Under the pieces are notes generated by a model. The model did not search any database, was not told the DNA's origin, and saw only the letters and a list, made by a program, of their open reading frames with translations. Of a stretch of 64,000 nt of DNA, positions 18,021-27,177 are shown piece by piece. Each line of letters begins with the position of its first letter. The stretch's first letter is position 1. The position numbers and the translations under genes are program-made. Where the stretch lies: NCBI RefSeq assembly GCF_003122365.1, contig NZ_CP029254.1, positions 5,047,501 through 5,111,500 of the forward strand, written 5' to 3'. The stretch is from Streptomyces spongiicola. GTDB taxonomy: Bacteria; Actinomycetota; Actinomycetes; Streptomycetales; Streptomycetaceae.

Positions 18021-18151
18021 GAGCGTCCTCCCGTCGATCGTGGGAATGTGGTCGCATCGGCCGTGTGCCCCAGTCAACTCCTCACATGCGAGGACGGCAA
18101 CATCTGGACCCGGTCCGGAACCGGCCCGGGTCCGAACCGGCTGGACGGTCC

Positions 18152-20061
18152 TCAGGTGGCCAGCTCGAACCACACGACCTTGCCCGACGACAGCCGGGTC
18201 GCTCCCCACCGTCTGGCCAGCCGGTTCACCAGGAACAGCCCGCGGCCGCCCTCGTCCGTGTCCCTGGCCCGCCGCTGGCGCGGCAGCTGCGGGGAGTCGT
18301 CCCCGACCTCGCAGCGCAGCACGTCGGTGCGCAGCAGCCGCAGCGTCACCGGTCGCTCCGCGTATCGCACCGCGTTGGTCACCACCTCGCTGACCAGCAG
18401 CTCAACCGAGTCGGACAACTCCTCCAGACCCCAGCGGGCCAGTGCCCTGCGGGCCAGCCGGCGGGCCCGGCCGGGGGCGGAGTCCTCCGGGTCCAGGAAC
18501 CAGTAGGCGACATCACTCGGTGCGATCCCGTCGAAACGGGCCGCGAGCAGGGCGATGTCGTCGTCCCGGTCGCCCGGGCCCAGCATGTCCAGCACGTCGT
18601 CGCAGAGCGCCTCCAGCGGCGGCGGGTGGTCGGGCCCGGTGAGCTGCGCCGTCGCGGCCAGCCGCTCCCTCAGCTGCTCGATTCCGGTCCACACGTCCCG
18701 TAGCCGCGACTCCACCAGCCCGTCGGTGTAGAGCAGCAGGGTGGCCCCGGCGGGCGCGTCCAGCTCGACGGCCTCGAAGTCCACCCCGCCCACGCCGATG
18801 GGGGCGCCCGGCGGCACCCGCAGTACCTCCGCCCGGCCACCGAGGTGCAGCAGTACCGGCGGCGGATGGCCGGCGTTGGCGATGGTGATGCGGTGCGAGA
18901 CCGGGTCGTAGACCGCGTACAGGCAGGTCGCCATGCGGTCGGTGCCGAGCCGCTGCGCCTGCTCGTCGAGGTGGTGCAGCACCTCCTGCGGCGGCAGGTC
19001 CAGACCGGCCAGGGTCTGGGCCGTCGTCCGCAGCTGGCCCATGATCGCGGCAGATGTCATGGAGTGGCCCATGACGTCGCCGACGACCAGCGCGACCCTG
19101 CTGCCGGGCAGCGGGATGGCGTCGTACCAGTCGCCGCCGACCCGGGCCGTCTCGGCGGCCGGGAGATACCGGGAGGCCAGCCGTACCCCGGTCGGCTGCG
19201 GCAGCCCCTCGGGCAGCATCGTGCGCTGCAGCTCGTCCGCGATGTAGGCCTCACGGCCGTACAGCACCGCCTTGTCGATGCCCAGCGCGGTGTGCGTGGC
19301 CAGCTGGGCGGCCACGAGGAGGTCGTCCGGCTCGAAGGCCGGCCGGTCGGGACGGCGCAGGAAGATCGCGGCACCGGTGACCCGGCGACGGCCGCGCAGC
19401 GGGGCCAGGATCGACCGGTGCCCCGCGGGCAGGGTCCTGCCGTCGCCCAGCAGCTCGGGCAGGGCCGCCCGGGCGGCGGCCGAGTCGCCGAAGACGGGAC
19501 GCACGCCGCGCAGCACCTCCGCCAGCGCGCCGCCCGCGGTCACCTCGCACAGCGCGCCGCCCGCGGTCACCCCGCACAGCTCGGCGGCCGACGCGACCTC
19601 GGCCGGCGCACCGAGCACCGGCACCTGGAAGCCGCCCAGCAGGGCGCCGTCGGTGTCCTCGTCTGCTAAACGCAGCCTGTCGGTCCGCCGCAGCCGCAGC
19701 ACGAACGGCTCGACGGGCCGCTCGTCGCCCACCGGCAGCGGATCCCGCAGGTAGACGAGGATCGCGTCGGAGAACGTGGGCACCGTGGCCCGGCACAGCC
19801 CGAGCACGATCTCGTCCAGGTCTATTCCGCGGGCGATCCGCCGGGTCGCCGCACCGACGAACCGCAGCCGGTCGCCCTCACGGCGGGCCGGCCCCGCGGC
19901 GTCCTGCGGCGGCTCCGCGGGTGCGGGCGGCTGCGGCGGGACCGCCGCCGCCGGCCGCGCCGCGGGGCATGGGCGGCGGCCTCCTGCCGCGGCCGGGTGC
20001 GCTCCTGCGGCCGGGCGGCGACAGGCTGCCGGCCTTCGTGGGAGGTGGGATGCTCCGTCAC
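18152..20061 (-). CDS. SpoIIE/RsbU-type PP2C phosphatase with C-terminal ATPase; probable N-terminal frameshift
   Basis: A GAF-like sensor region ([23 protein letters not shown] onward) is followed by a SpoIIE phosphatase: [42 protein letters not shown]-terminal HATPase_c anti-sigma kinase-like domain follows ([16 protein letters not shown]-type helix, then [15 protein letters not shown]). It probably dephosphorylates anti-anti-sigma factors. The main frame is open to 20338 but is Arg/Pro-rich noise above about 19950. A natural N-terminus (GTG at 20061, [18 protein letters not shown]) lies in another frame, which points to an indel in the GC-only run near 19950. Confidence 0.83.
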
Positions 20062-20474
20062 GCCTGGGATTCCGTCCGTCCGGGCCGGTGGTACGAGGCT
20101 GGGAACCGTCCTGCCGACCCTGCCGGGCACGGCACGACCGCGACCGCGGCGGCGCCCGGCTTCCCGGGTGCCACCGGGCGCCTCCGGGGGCGGTGACGAT
20201 CGCGGCTGCGCCGCGGTTCCCGGGGCCGCCGGGCGAACGCACCCGGGTCCCGGGGCGGCAACGCCCCTGGAAGGTCGATATAGCCCATACCCAATCCGGG
20301 CGAGGCATCGACAGGTCGGGGGGCGTCCGGGCGCACATCCGGCACGGTTCGGTCCCCCTTGTGATGACTTGCGGTCAGTTCTCGTACGGCGAGCAGTGTT
20401 TGATGCGACGTGGTGTTGCGGAGGACGATCCTACGTTTGAACCCCGGGGGCGCATCAAGGGTCTCACGCGGTCC

Positions 20475-21140
20475 TCATGCGGACGTGGCCGCCCGGGTCC
20501 GGTTCCAGTCGGCCGGCAGCTCCGGCACAGGCCAGCGGGGATCGGGCCGCCAGTCCTCCCAGCCGTCGGAATACGGCGGACCCCAGTCCCTGATCAGCGC
20601 GACCGCGTCCAGACCCGCCGCACGAACCCGCCGCGCCTGCTCCTCGGCCATCAGCCCGGCCGACCGGGCCTGGTCGAACTCGTCCTCGTCCAGCCAGCAC
20701 CAGCTGCGGTCCGGCTGCACGGCGATGTCCAGGAAGTGGTCTTCGGAGTCGATCCCCCCGGACCAACGCAGATGCGGCTCCTCCAGGTTCACGTACCAGT
20801 TCCTGAACCGCCAGCCCTGCTCCCAGAAGAGCCACACCGACCACGCGTCGCCGGGCCGGGCGAGCTTCAGCACACCCGTGCCGGACCAGCGGGCGCGCAC
20901 GGTCGTCCGGGGCGCCGTGTAGCGCGTGGCGAGCGGTTCCTCGTGCACCGGCGTCCCGTCGGCGAGCACCGGCTTGACGCACTCGGTACCCGGGGCCATC
21001 CACACCGCCAGCAGCTCCTCGGTGTCCCGGACCACGGTAACGGGCCGGCAGATGTGCACCTCGGAGGAGCCGTTGCCGCGATACCGCCAGAGGATCTGCT
21101 CCCCCGGCGCCCAGTGCTCGAAGCCCGCCGATCCCGCCAT
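20475..21140 (-). CDS. DUF402 family protein
   Basis: A 221-residue cytosolic protein. Its central part (residues 95-170) shows the DUF402 pattern: FRNWYVNLEEPHLRWSGGID, then DHFLDIAVQPDRSWCWLDEDE. Acidic residues there bind divalent metal in characterised members (FomD, Ntdp-type nucleotide phosphatases). A hydrolase acting on nucleotide phosphates is therefore possible, but the substrate is not evident. The ATG at 21140 is the first plausible start. A fumC terminator lies upstream. Confidence 0.82.
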   Translation of the reverse strand: MAGSAGFEHWAPGEQILWRYRGNGSSEVHICRPVTVVRDTEELLAVWMAPGTECVKPVLADGTPVHEEPLATRYTAPRTTVRARWSGTGVLKLARPGDAWSVWLFWEQGWRFRNWYVNLEEPHLRWSGGIDSEDHFLDIAVQPDRSWCWLDEDEFDQARSAGLMAEEQARRVRAAGLDAVALIRDWGPPYSDGWEDWRPDPRWPVPELPADWNRTRAATSA

Positions 21141-21378
21141 GCGGAGATCCTAGTGCCGCGGCCGGCGGCGCCGGCCCGTCGGGCGGCACCGTGCGGGGTG
21201 GTGCGGTGCGTCCCCCGCGGTGCGGCCGGTGCGGGGTGGTGCGGCGCGGGGTGGTGCGGGGTGGTGCGGTGCGGGGCCGGCCGGCGCTCCCGGCGGCGGA
21301 GGGCACACGGCTCGCGGCCGGCGCGGCGAGCGTGCGCACCGGGAGGCCTCTTCCCGGGCCCTCTCCCCGGGCCTCTTC

Positions 21379-21430
21379 CCGGGGGCCTCTTCCCGGGGGC
21401 ACCGCGGTGCCCCCGGGAAGAGGCCCCCGG
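21379..21430. terminator. 52-bp perfect palindrome downstream of fumC
   Basis: Both 26-base arms are exactly complementary with no loop; the centre ACCG|CGGT lies at 21404/21405. The left arm sits in a short direct repeat of CCTCTTCCCGGG (from about 21342). It follows the fumC stop by about 100 bases on the minus strand and can act as a very stable terminator or form a cruciform. The adjoining 21160-21300 is GGTGCGGGGT-type simple repeat without a gene. Confidence 0.8.
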
Positions 21431-21527
21431 TGCGGGGCTGCCGGGGTGGGAGGGGCCCCGGGCGCGGCGGGGAGCGCTGCGCTGCGCGGCAGCCGGCGGC
21501 CCACCGGGACCCGGCGGCCGAGCGGCC

Positions 21528-22934
21528 TCAGGGACGCGTCATCCGCAGCACGTCAAGCGCCTCGTCCAGCTGCTCCACCGTCAGGGCCCCGCGTTCCACG
21601 TAACCGCCCTCCAGCACCACCTCGCGGATCGTCTTCCGCTCCGCCAGGGACCTCTTGGCGACCCTCGCGGCCTCCTCGTACCCGATGTACCTGTTGAGCG
21701 GGGTGACGACGGACGGCGACGACTCGGCGTACTCGCGGGCCCGGTCCTCGTCGGCGGTGATCCCGTCCACCGTGCGGTCGGCGAGCAGCCGGGACGCGTT
21801 CGCGAGGAGGCGCACCGACTCCAGCAGGTTCTTGGCCATCACGGGGAGCATCACGTTCAGCTCGAAGTTCCCCGCGGCGCCCGCCACCGCGACCGTCGTG
21901 TCATTGCCCATGACCTGCGCGGCCACCATGAGGACTGCTTCGGGGACGACCGGGTTGACCTTGCCGGGCATGATCGAGGAACCCGGCTGGAGGTCGGGCA
22001 GCCGGATCTCGGCGAGGCCGGTGCGCGGGCCGCTCGCCATCCAGCGCAGATCGTTCGAGATCTTGGTCAGCGAGACGGCGACCGTCCGCAGCTGGCCGCT
22101 GGTCTCCACGAGTCCGTCGCGTGCCCCCTGCGCCTCGAAGTGGTCCCGCGCCTCCGTCAGCGGCAGCCCGGTCGCGCGCGCCACCTCGGCGATGACGGCC
22201 GCCGGGAACCCCGGCGGCGTGTTGATGCCCGTGCCGACCGCCGTACCGCCGAGCGGGAGTTCGGCGAGCCGGGGGAGCGAGGCCTTGAGCCGTTCGATCC
22301 CGTACCGGATCTGCGCTGCGTAGCCGCCGAACTCCTGGCCGAGGGTGACCGGTGTCGCATCCATCAGATGGGTGCGGCCGGCCTTCACCACACCGGCGAA
22401 CTCCGCCGCCTTGCGCTCCAGCGCCTCCGCCAGGTGCTCCAGCGCCGGGACGAGATCCCGCGTCACGGCGGCCGTCGCGGCGATGTGGATCGACGAGGGG
22501 AAGACGTCGTTGGACGACTGCGAGGCGTTGACGTGGTCGTTCGGGTGGACGTCGCGGCCGAGCCGCTCACCGGCGAGGGTGGCCAGCACCTCGTTCATGT
22601 TCATGTTGGACGACGTCCCCGAACCGGTCTGGAAGACGTCGACGGGGAAGTGCTCGTCCCAGAGGCCCTCGGCGACCTCGGCGGCCGCTTCCCGGATGGC
22701 CCCCGCGATGTCCTCGTCGAGCACGCCGAGTTCCGCGTTGACCTTGGCGGCACCCTCTTTGATCCGGGCCAGGGCCTCCACATGGGCGCGTTCCAGCCGC
22801 AGCCCGGAGAGGGGGAAGTTCTCCACCGCACGCTGGGTCTGGGCACGCCACTTCGCGTGCTCCGGCACGCGCACCGATCCCATGGAATCGTGTTCGATCC
22901 GGTGGCGGCCTGCGTTCTCGCTCATGTCGGGCAT
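21528..22934 (-). CDS. fumC: Class II fumarate hydratase
   Basis: A 468-residue iron-independent fumarase interconverting fumarate and malate. The substrate-site sequences [13 protein letters not shown] (near residue 104), [17 protein letters not shown] (near 188) and the family signature [12 protein letters not shown] (near 320) with the catalytic-loop serine are all present. ATG 22934 has GGAGG eight bases upstream. A second fumarase of the unrelated class I type lies about 660 bases further on and in the same direction, so oxygen or iron supply may decide which one works. Confidence 0.95.
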   Translation of the reverse strand: MPDMSENAGRHRIEHDSMGSVRVPEHAKWRAQTQRAVENFPLSGLRLERAHVEALARIKEGAAKVNAELGVLDEDIAGAIREAAAEVAEGLWDEHFPVDVFQTGSGTSSNMNMNEVLATLAGERLGRDVHPNDHVNASQSSNDVFPSSIHIAATAAVTRDLVPALEHLAEALERKAAEFAGVVKAGRTHLMDATPVTLGQEFGGYAAQIRYGIERLKASLPRLAELPLGGTAVGTGINTPPGFPAAVIAEVARATGLPLTEARDHFEAQGARDGLVETSGQLRTVAVSLTKISNDLRWMASGPRTGLAEIRLPDLQPGSSIMPGKVNPVVPEAVLMVAAQVMGNDTTVAVAGAAGNFELNVMLPVMAKNLLESVRLLANASRLLADRTVDGITADEDRAREYAESSPSVVTPLNRYIGYEEAARVAKRSLAERKTIREVVLEGGYVERGALTVEQLDEALDVLRMTRP

Positions 22935-23014
22935 CGTCGAAACCTCCTGGTCAGGGTCAGCCCCCCTCTGGTAGCGGGTATTCCCGGGCGCCCCGGCTTA
23001 CGCCCGGGTGCTCC

Positions 23015-23361
23015 GGCGGTCCGGGCGTGGCGCGGTCCGGGCGTGCGGCGGTTCCGGCGTACGGCGGTCGATGCGTGCGGCGGTCCGGCGGTCCGGGCGT
23101 GGCGCGGTCCGGGTGTACGGCGGTCCCGGCGTACGGCGGTCGATGCGTGCGGCGGTCCGGCGGTCCGGGCGTGGCGCGGTCCGGGTGTACGGCGGTTCCG
23201 GCGTACGGCGGTCGATGCGTGCGGCGGTCCGGCGGTCCGGGCGTGGCGCGGTCCGGGTGTACGGCGGTTCCGGCGTACGGCGGTCGATGCGTGCGGCGGT
23301 CCGGCGGTCCGGGCGTGGCGCGGTCCGGGCGTGCGGCGGTTCCGGCGTACGGCGGTCGATG
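23015..23361. repeat. Five 72-bp tandem repeats between the two fumarase genes
   Basis: The landmark GTCGATGCG recurs at 23067, 23139, 23211, 23283 and 23355, exactly 72 bases apart. Each unit itself contains short GCGTACGGCGGT/GCGTGCGGCGGT sub-repeats. Because 72 is divisible by three, all six frames stay open and mimic Arg-rich proteins. The surrounding gap (22935-23592) has no gene; three copies of GGGAGGAATC lie near 23551. Confidence 0.92.
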
Positions 23362-23592
23362 CGAACGGGGGCCGGTGGAACGCGCGGTGCGGGCGGGCGC
23401 TCATTCCCGCATTCCCGGGTTCCCGGGCCTACCACCGGAGAGCGCCCGCCCGTCCCTCCGGGGTCCCCCGTCCGGGGACGGGCAGGCCCTCTCGGGGCGG
23501 CGGCAGGTTGTGCGGGGCCCGGCTCCGCCGCGCGGCCCCGGAGGCGTCCGGGAGGAATCGGGAGGAATCGGGAGGATTCCAGAGCCCCGGGT

Positions 23593-25356
23593 TCAGGCCT
23601 GACCGGGGCCGCGGACCGGGATGGAGGTGAAGGTCGGCGCGGGCGCGGGGTCCTGGAAGAAGTCGCCGCCCTTGTCGTCGACGACGATGAACGCCGGGAA
23701 GTCCTCGACCTCGATCTTCCAGACGGCCTCCATGCCGAGCTCCTCGTACTCGACCACCTCGACCTTCCTGATGCAGTCCTGGGCGAGGCGCGCCGCGGGG
23801 CCGCCGATCGAGCCGAGGTAGAAGCCGCCGTGCTCCTTGCAGGCGTCCGTGACCTGCCTGCTCCGGTTGCCCTTGGCCAGCATGACCTTGGAGCCGCCCG
23901 CCGCCTGGAACTGCTCGACGTAGGAGTCCATCCGCCCGGCCGTCGTCGGGCCGAAGGAGCCGGACGCGTAGCCCTCCGGGGTCTTCGCCGGACCGGCGTA
24001 GTAGACCGGGTGGTCCCTGAGGTACTGCGGCATCGCCTCTCCCGCGTCCAGCCGCTCCTTGATCTTGGCGTGCGCGATGTCGCGGGCCACGACGAGCGGG
24101 CCGGTGAGCGAGAGCCGCGTCTTGACCGGGTACCTGGTCAGCTCGGCGAGGATCTCGTCCATCGGCCGGTTGAGGTCGATCCTGACCACGTCGCCGCTCT
24201 CGTCGAGCTGCTCGCCGGTGGTCTCCGGCAGGAAGCGCGCCGGGTCCGTCTCCAGCTGCTCCAGGAAGACGCCCTCGGCGGTGATCTTCGCGACCGCCTG
24301 GCGGTCGGCGGAGCAGGACACGGCGATCGCCACGGGGCAGGACGCGCCGTGCCGCGGGAGCCGCACCACCCGCACGTCGTGGCAGAAGTACTTGCCGCCG
24401 AACTGCGCGCCGATGCCGATCCGCTGCGTCAGCTCGAAGACCTTCTGCTCAAGCTCCTTGTCCCGGAAGCCGTGCCCGAGGCCCGAACCCTCCTGCGGCA
24501 GCTCGTCCAGGTAGTGCGCGGAGGCGTACTTGGCGGTCTTCAGCGCGTACTCGGCCGACGTGCCGCCGACGACGACCGCCAGGTGGTACGGCGGGCACGC
24601 GGCCGTGCCCAGCGAGCGGATCTTCTCCTCCAGGAATTTCATCATGGCGGCCTCGTTCAGGACCGCCTTCGTCTCCTGGTAGAGGAACGACTTGTTGGCG
24701 GAGCCGCCGCCCTTCGCCATGAAGAGGAACTTGTACGCGCCGCCGTCCGTCGCGTACAGCTCGATCTGCGCGGGCAGGTTAGTGCCGGTGTTCCTCTCCT
24801 CCCACATGGTGACCGGCGCCATCTGGGAGTAGCGCAGGTTGAGCCTGGTGTAGGCGTCGAAGACGCCGCGGCTCAGGGCCTCCTCGTCGCCGCCCTCGGT
24901 GAGGACGTTCTGCCCGCGCTTGCCCATGACGATCGCCGTGCCGGTGTCCTGGCACATGGGGAGCACGCCCGCCGCCGCGATGTTCGCGTTCTTCAGCAGG
25001 TCCAGCGCGACGAACTTGTCGTTCGCCGACGCCTCGGGGTCGTCGATGATCCTTCGCAGCTGGGCCAGGTGCGCGGGGCGGAGGAAGTGCTGGATGTCGT
25101 GTACGGCCTCCTCCGCGAGCCTGCGCAGCGCCTCCGGCTCGACCTTGAGGAACGTACGCCCGTCGGCCTCGAAGGTGGAGACGCCCTCGGCGGTGACGAG
25201 GCGGTAGGGGGTGGTGTCCTCCCCCAGGGGCAGCAGATCGGTGTAGGCGAACGCAGGGTGGGTCGGGTGGGAATCGGCAGGGTGGGTCGGGCGGGAATCG
25301 GCAGGGTGGGTCGGGTGGGAATCGGCAGGGTGGGTTGGGCGGGAGACAGGGGGCAT
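23593..25356 (-). CDS. Class I fumarate hydratase (Fe-S)
   Basis: A 587-residue homodimeric-type fumarase requiring a 4Fe-4S cluster. Residues 50-330 form the alpha-like part ([15 protein letters not shown], then [35 protein letters not shown]). The beta-like part follows ([19 protein letters not shown], then [13 protein letters not shown]). The N-terminus carries four 8-residue repeats (RPTHPADS type) absent from ordinary family members. ATG 25356 has GAGGA nine bases upstream; ATG 25365 is too close to that site. Confidence 0.92.
   Translation of the reverse strand: MPPVSRPTHPADSHPTHPADSRPTHPADSHPTHPAFAYTDLLPLGEDTTPYRLVTAEGVSTFEADGRTFLKVEPEALRRLAEEAVHDIQHFLRPAHLAQLRRIIDDPEASANDKFVALDLLKNANIAAAGVLPMCQDTGTAIVMGKRGQNVLTEGGDEEALSRGVFDAYTRLNLRYSQMAPVTMWEERNTGTNLPAQIELYATDGGAYKFLFMAKGGGSANKSFLYQETKAVLNEAAMMKFLEEKIRSLGTAACPPYHLAVVVGGTSAEYALKTAKYASAHYLDELPQEGSGLGHGFRDKELEQKVFELTQRIGIGAQFGGKYFCHDVRVVRLPRHGASCPVAIAVSCSADRQAVAKITAEGVFLEQLETDPARFLPETTGEQLDESGDVVRIDLNRPMDEILAELTRYPVKTRLSLTGPLVVARDIAHAKIKERLDAGEAMPQYLRDHPVYYAGPAKTPEGYASGSFGPTTAGRMDSYVEQFQAAGGSKVMLAKGNRSRQVTDACKEHGGFYLGSIGGPAARLAQDCIRKVEVVEYEELGMEAVWKIEVEDFPAFIVVDDKGGDFFQDPAPAPTFTSIPVRGPGQA
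25253..25348. repeat. Four 24-bp repeats inside the class I fumarase N-terminus
   Basis: Units start at 25253, 25277, 25301 and 25325 (core GCAGGGTGGGTCGG). They encode alternating [16 protein letters not shown] octapeptides, a proline-rich extension before the enzyme core begins at [12 protein letters not shown]. Confidence 0.9.
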
Positions 25357-25460
25357 TACGGCCATTCCTCACTCGGCAGACGGCGGCTGGCATCCTCGGG
25401 CAGCGCGCCCACAAGGGTAAGACGCCCGTTGCCGTCCGGGCTTGTGAGGTAGGGCTCAGT

Positions 25461-25562
25461 CGGAGCCCGGAGCCCGGAGCCCGGAGCCCGGAGCCCGGAG
25501 CCCGGAGCCCGGAGCCCGGAGCCCGGAGCCCGGAGCCCGGAGAGCCGGAGCCCGGAGAGCCG
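25461..25562. repeat. Heptanucleotide CGGAGCC array
   Basis: About eleven uninterrupted 7-bp units followed by three imperfect ones (AGAGCCGG variants), in the divergent gap between the class I fumarase and the DUF1707 gene. The rest of 25563-25860 is GC-rich with GGTGTCGGGG-type direct repeats and holds no gene I can support. Confidence 0.9.
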
Positions 25563-25866
25563 GAATCGGAACCGCCGGATCCTTCCGGGATCGGTATCGG
25601 GACGGGGCCTATGCCGGGGATCGATTCGGGGGTCGGTGTCGGTGTCGGGGCCCGGCGCCCGGGGGCGTGTGCCGGGGTGACGGGCCGGGCGGGCTCGGGA
25701 GAGCGGTGCGTGGTCCGCGTCCGGGTCCGGGTGCCCGTGCGCGCGCCGTCGGGGCACGGAGTGCCAGGGCGGGGTCGTCTGCGGGGTGGGGGCGTGACGG
25801 TGTGCGTTCCGTCGCGAGGTCGCGGCGCGTGCGCTCGCCCCGGAGCTGCCGCGCGCGGCCACTAGT

Positions 25867-25880
25867 CGCGATCTATCGCG
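25867..25880 (+). promoter_or_regulatory. CGCGAT-CT-ATCGCG inverted repeat at the DUF1707 promoter
   Basis: Perfect 6-bp arms with a 2-base spacer, 18 bases before the GTG start. It is followed by TATCGCTAGGGT, which could hold a -10 element and would give a nearly leaderless transcript. Sites of the TCGCGA type are used by PadR-like and other regulators, but none is assigned here. Confidence 0.5.
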
Positions 25881-25898
25881 TATCGCTAGGGTGTCGGT

Positions 25899-26591
25899 GT
25901 GGACCTCGACAAGCACGACTCAGCGGACCCCGGGCGCCGACAGCCCCAGACTCCGGTCGCGCCCGCGGACCCCGCCGGGGCCGTTCGGGCTTCCGACGCC
26001 GACCGCGACCGGACGGCGGACATCCTCCGGGAGGCCCTCGCCGAGGGACGGCTCGACGCCGAGGAGCACGCCGAGCGGATCGACGCGGTCTACCGCGCCA
26101 AGACCGTCGGCGAGCTGGAGCCGATCGTCCGCGACCTCCCGGCGGGCGGCTCGCCCCGCTCGGAGTCCGCCTCGTACGCCCACGGCTCCGATGCCGCCGC
26201 CGGCCCCGCGGAGAACCTCGTCGCCGTCTTCTCCAGTTCCACCCGCAAGGGGCGTTGGCGGGTAGGCGCCCGGACCCAGGCGTTCTCGCTCTTCGGCAAC
26301 ATCGAGATCGACCTGACCGAGGCCATGTTCGGCCAGCGGCTCAGCGTCATCAACGCCACCTCGATCTTCGGCAATGTGGAGGTCCGGGTCCCCGAGAACA
26401 TCTCGCTGCGCGGCAGCGGTACGGGCGTCTTCGGGAGCTTCGAGGTCGTCACGCTGGAGGCCGCCGACCCGGAGGCCCCGGTCGTGGTCGTCAACGGCTA
26501 TTCCGTTTTCGGCAATGTGGAGGCGAAGCCGAAGCGCGGCAAGCGCGTCGCGGACCTCCAGGACCGGCTGCGCAAACATCCGGGGCACTGA
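25899..26591 (+). CDS. DUF1707 SHOCT-like domain protein with cell-wall-response C-terminus
   Basis: A 230-residue soluble protein. The DUF1707 domain occupies residues 30-85 (VRASDADRDRTADILREALAEGRLDAEEHAERIDAVYRAKTVGELEPIVRDLP). Beta-rich repeats follow that include FSLFGNIEIDL, SIFGNVEVRVPENI and YSVFGNVEAK, as in the DUF2154/LiaF-type fold. LiaF-like domains act in sensing cell-envelope stress; this protein lacks transmembrane segments. The GTG at 25899 fits the conserved MDLDKHD-type N-terminus. Confidence 0.85.
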   Translation: MDLDKHDSADPGRRQPQTPVAPADPAGAVRASDADRDRTADILREALAEGRLDAEEHAERIDAVYRAKTVGELEPIVRDLPAGGSPRSESASYAHGSDAAAGPAENLVAVFSSSTRKGRWRVGARTQAFSLFGNIEIDLTEAMFGQRLSVINATSIFGNVEVRVPENISLRGSGTGVFGSFEVVTLEAADPEAPVVVVNGYSVFGNVEAKPKRGKRVADLQDRLRKHPGH

Positions 26592-26727
26592 CGGCGGCAG
26601 CGGCCGGAGCGGCCGCCTGCGGTTCCGGCCCGCGGAACGCGATGCCACTCAGTGCATAGGCGCGCGTACAGCGGGTAGGCCTTGCTGCATCGTCTCTCGC
26701 TCGCGAAGCCGTCGTCAGGAGTAGACC

Positions 26728-27078
26728 GTGCTGCAACTGCCGCATCAGTCCCTGCAGGTAGCCGTTCCTCCCCAGCGTTCCGCCGCTCGGGAAGACCAGG
26801 ACGCGCCCTGGCACACGGAGGCCGTGTGCCGCCGGGACGAGGCCGGACTGTTCTTCGCGCCCTCCAAGGAACCGACGGCGGCGCGGCTCTCGCGCGAGGA
26901 CGCCGCCAAGCGGGTGTGCGCCCGCTGCCCCGTCATGGTCGAGTGCCGGGAGCACGCACTGCTCCAGCCCGAGCCCTACGGTGTGTGGGGCGGGCTGACC
27001 GCGGCCGAGCGCCGGGTCGTCCTGGCCCGTCGCCGCAGGCGCGAGACGGAGATCAAGAAGGCGGCTTCGGCGGCCTGA
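26728..27078 (+). CDS. wblI: WhiB-like iron-sulfur regulator
   Basis: A 116-residue WhiB-family protein. Its four cluster cysteines are seen as C at residue 34 (AVCRRDEAGLFF), CARC near residues 64-67 and C near 73 (VECREHAL). The beta-turn GVWGGLT and a basic C-terminal helix RRVVLARRRRRE follow. The Fe-S form binds a principal sigma factor and tunes promoters. The neighbourhood (two fumarases, DUF1707 gene, glpX) matches the wblI locus of Streptomyces coelicolor as I recall it; the symbol rests on that context. Confidence 0.85.
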   Translation: MLQLPHQSLQVAVPPQRSAAREDQDAPWHTEAVCRRDEAGLFFAPSKEPTAARLSREDAAKRVCARCPVMVECREHALLQPEPYGVWGGLTAAERRVVLARRRRRETEIKKAASAA

Positions 27079-27082
27079 CGGA

Positions 27083-27165
27083 GACCGCGGCATCCTGACA
27101 CACGGACGGGGGCGCCCCACCGCACATGGGGCGCCCCCGTAAGTGTGTGCCGGGATGCCGCGGTC
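27083..27165. terminator. Nested double inverted repeat between convergent wblI and glpX
   Basis: The outer arms GACCGCGGCATCC (27083-27095)/GGATGCCGCGGTC (27153-27165) are perfect. An ACACAC/GTGTGT step lies inside (27098-27103/27143-27148), and the inner 13-bp arms 27106-27118/27128-27140 close on a 9-base loop. The left outer arm overlaps the sequence just after the wblI stop. It is a bidirectional terminator candidate of unusual stability. Confidence 0.85.
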
Positions 27166-27177
27166 GCGACCCGTGCC

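Noticed and set aside
22922-23435. Arg/Thr-rich repeat proteins on both strands between the fumarases
   Set aside because: The frames are open only because the 72-bp unit is a multiple of three; there is no start with a ribosome binding site and no conserved feature.
19776-23630. A 1284-residue plus-strand frame across the phosphatase, DUF402 and fumC genes
   Set aside because: It is an antisense shadow of three recognised minus-strand genes, extended by the in-frame 72-bp repeats.
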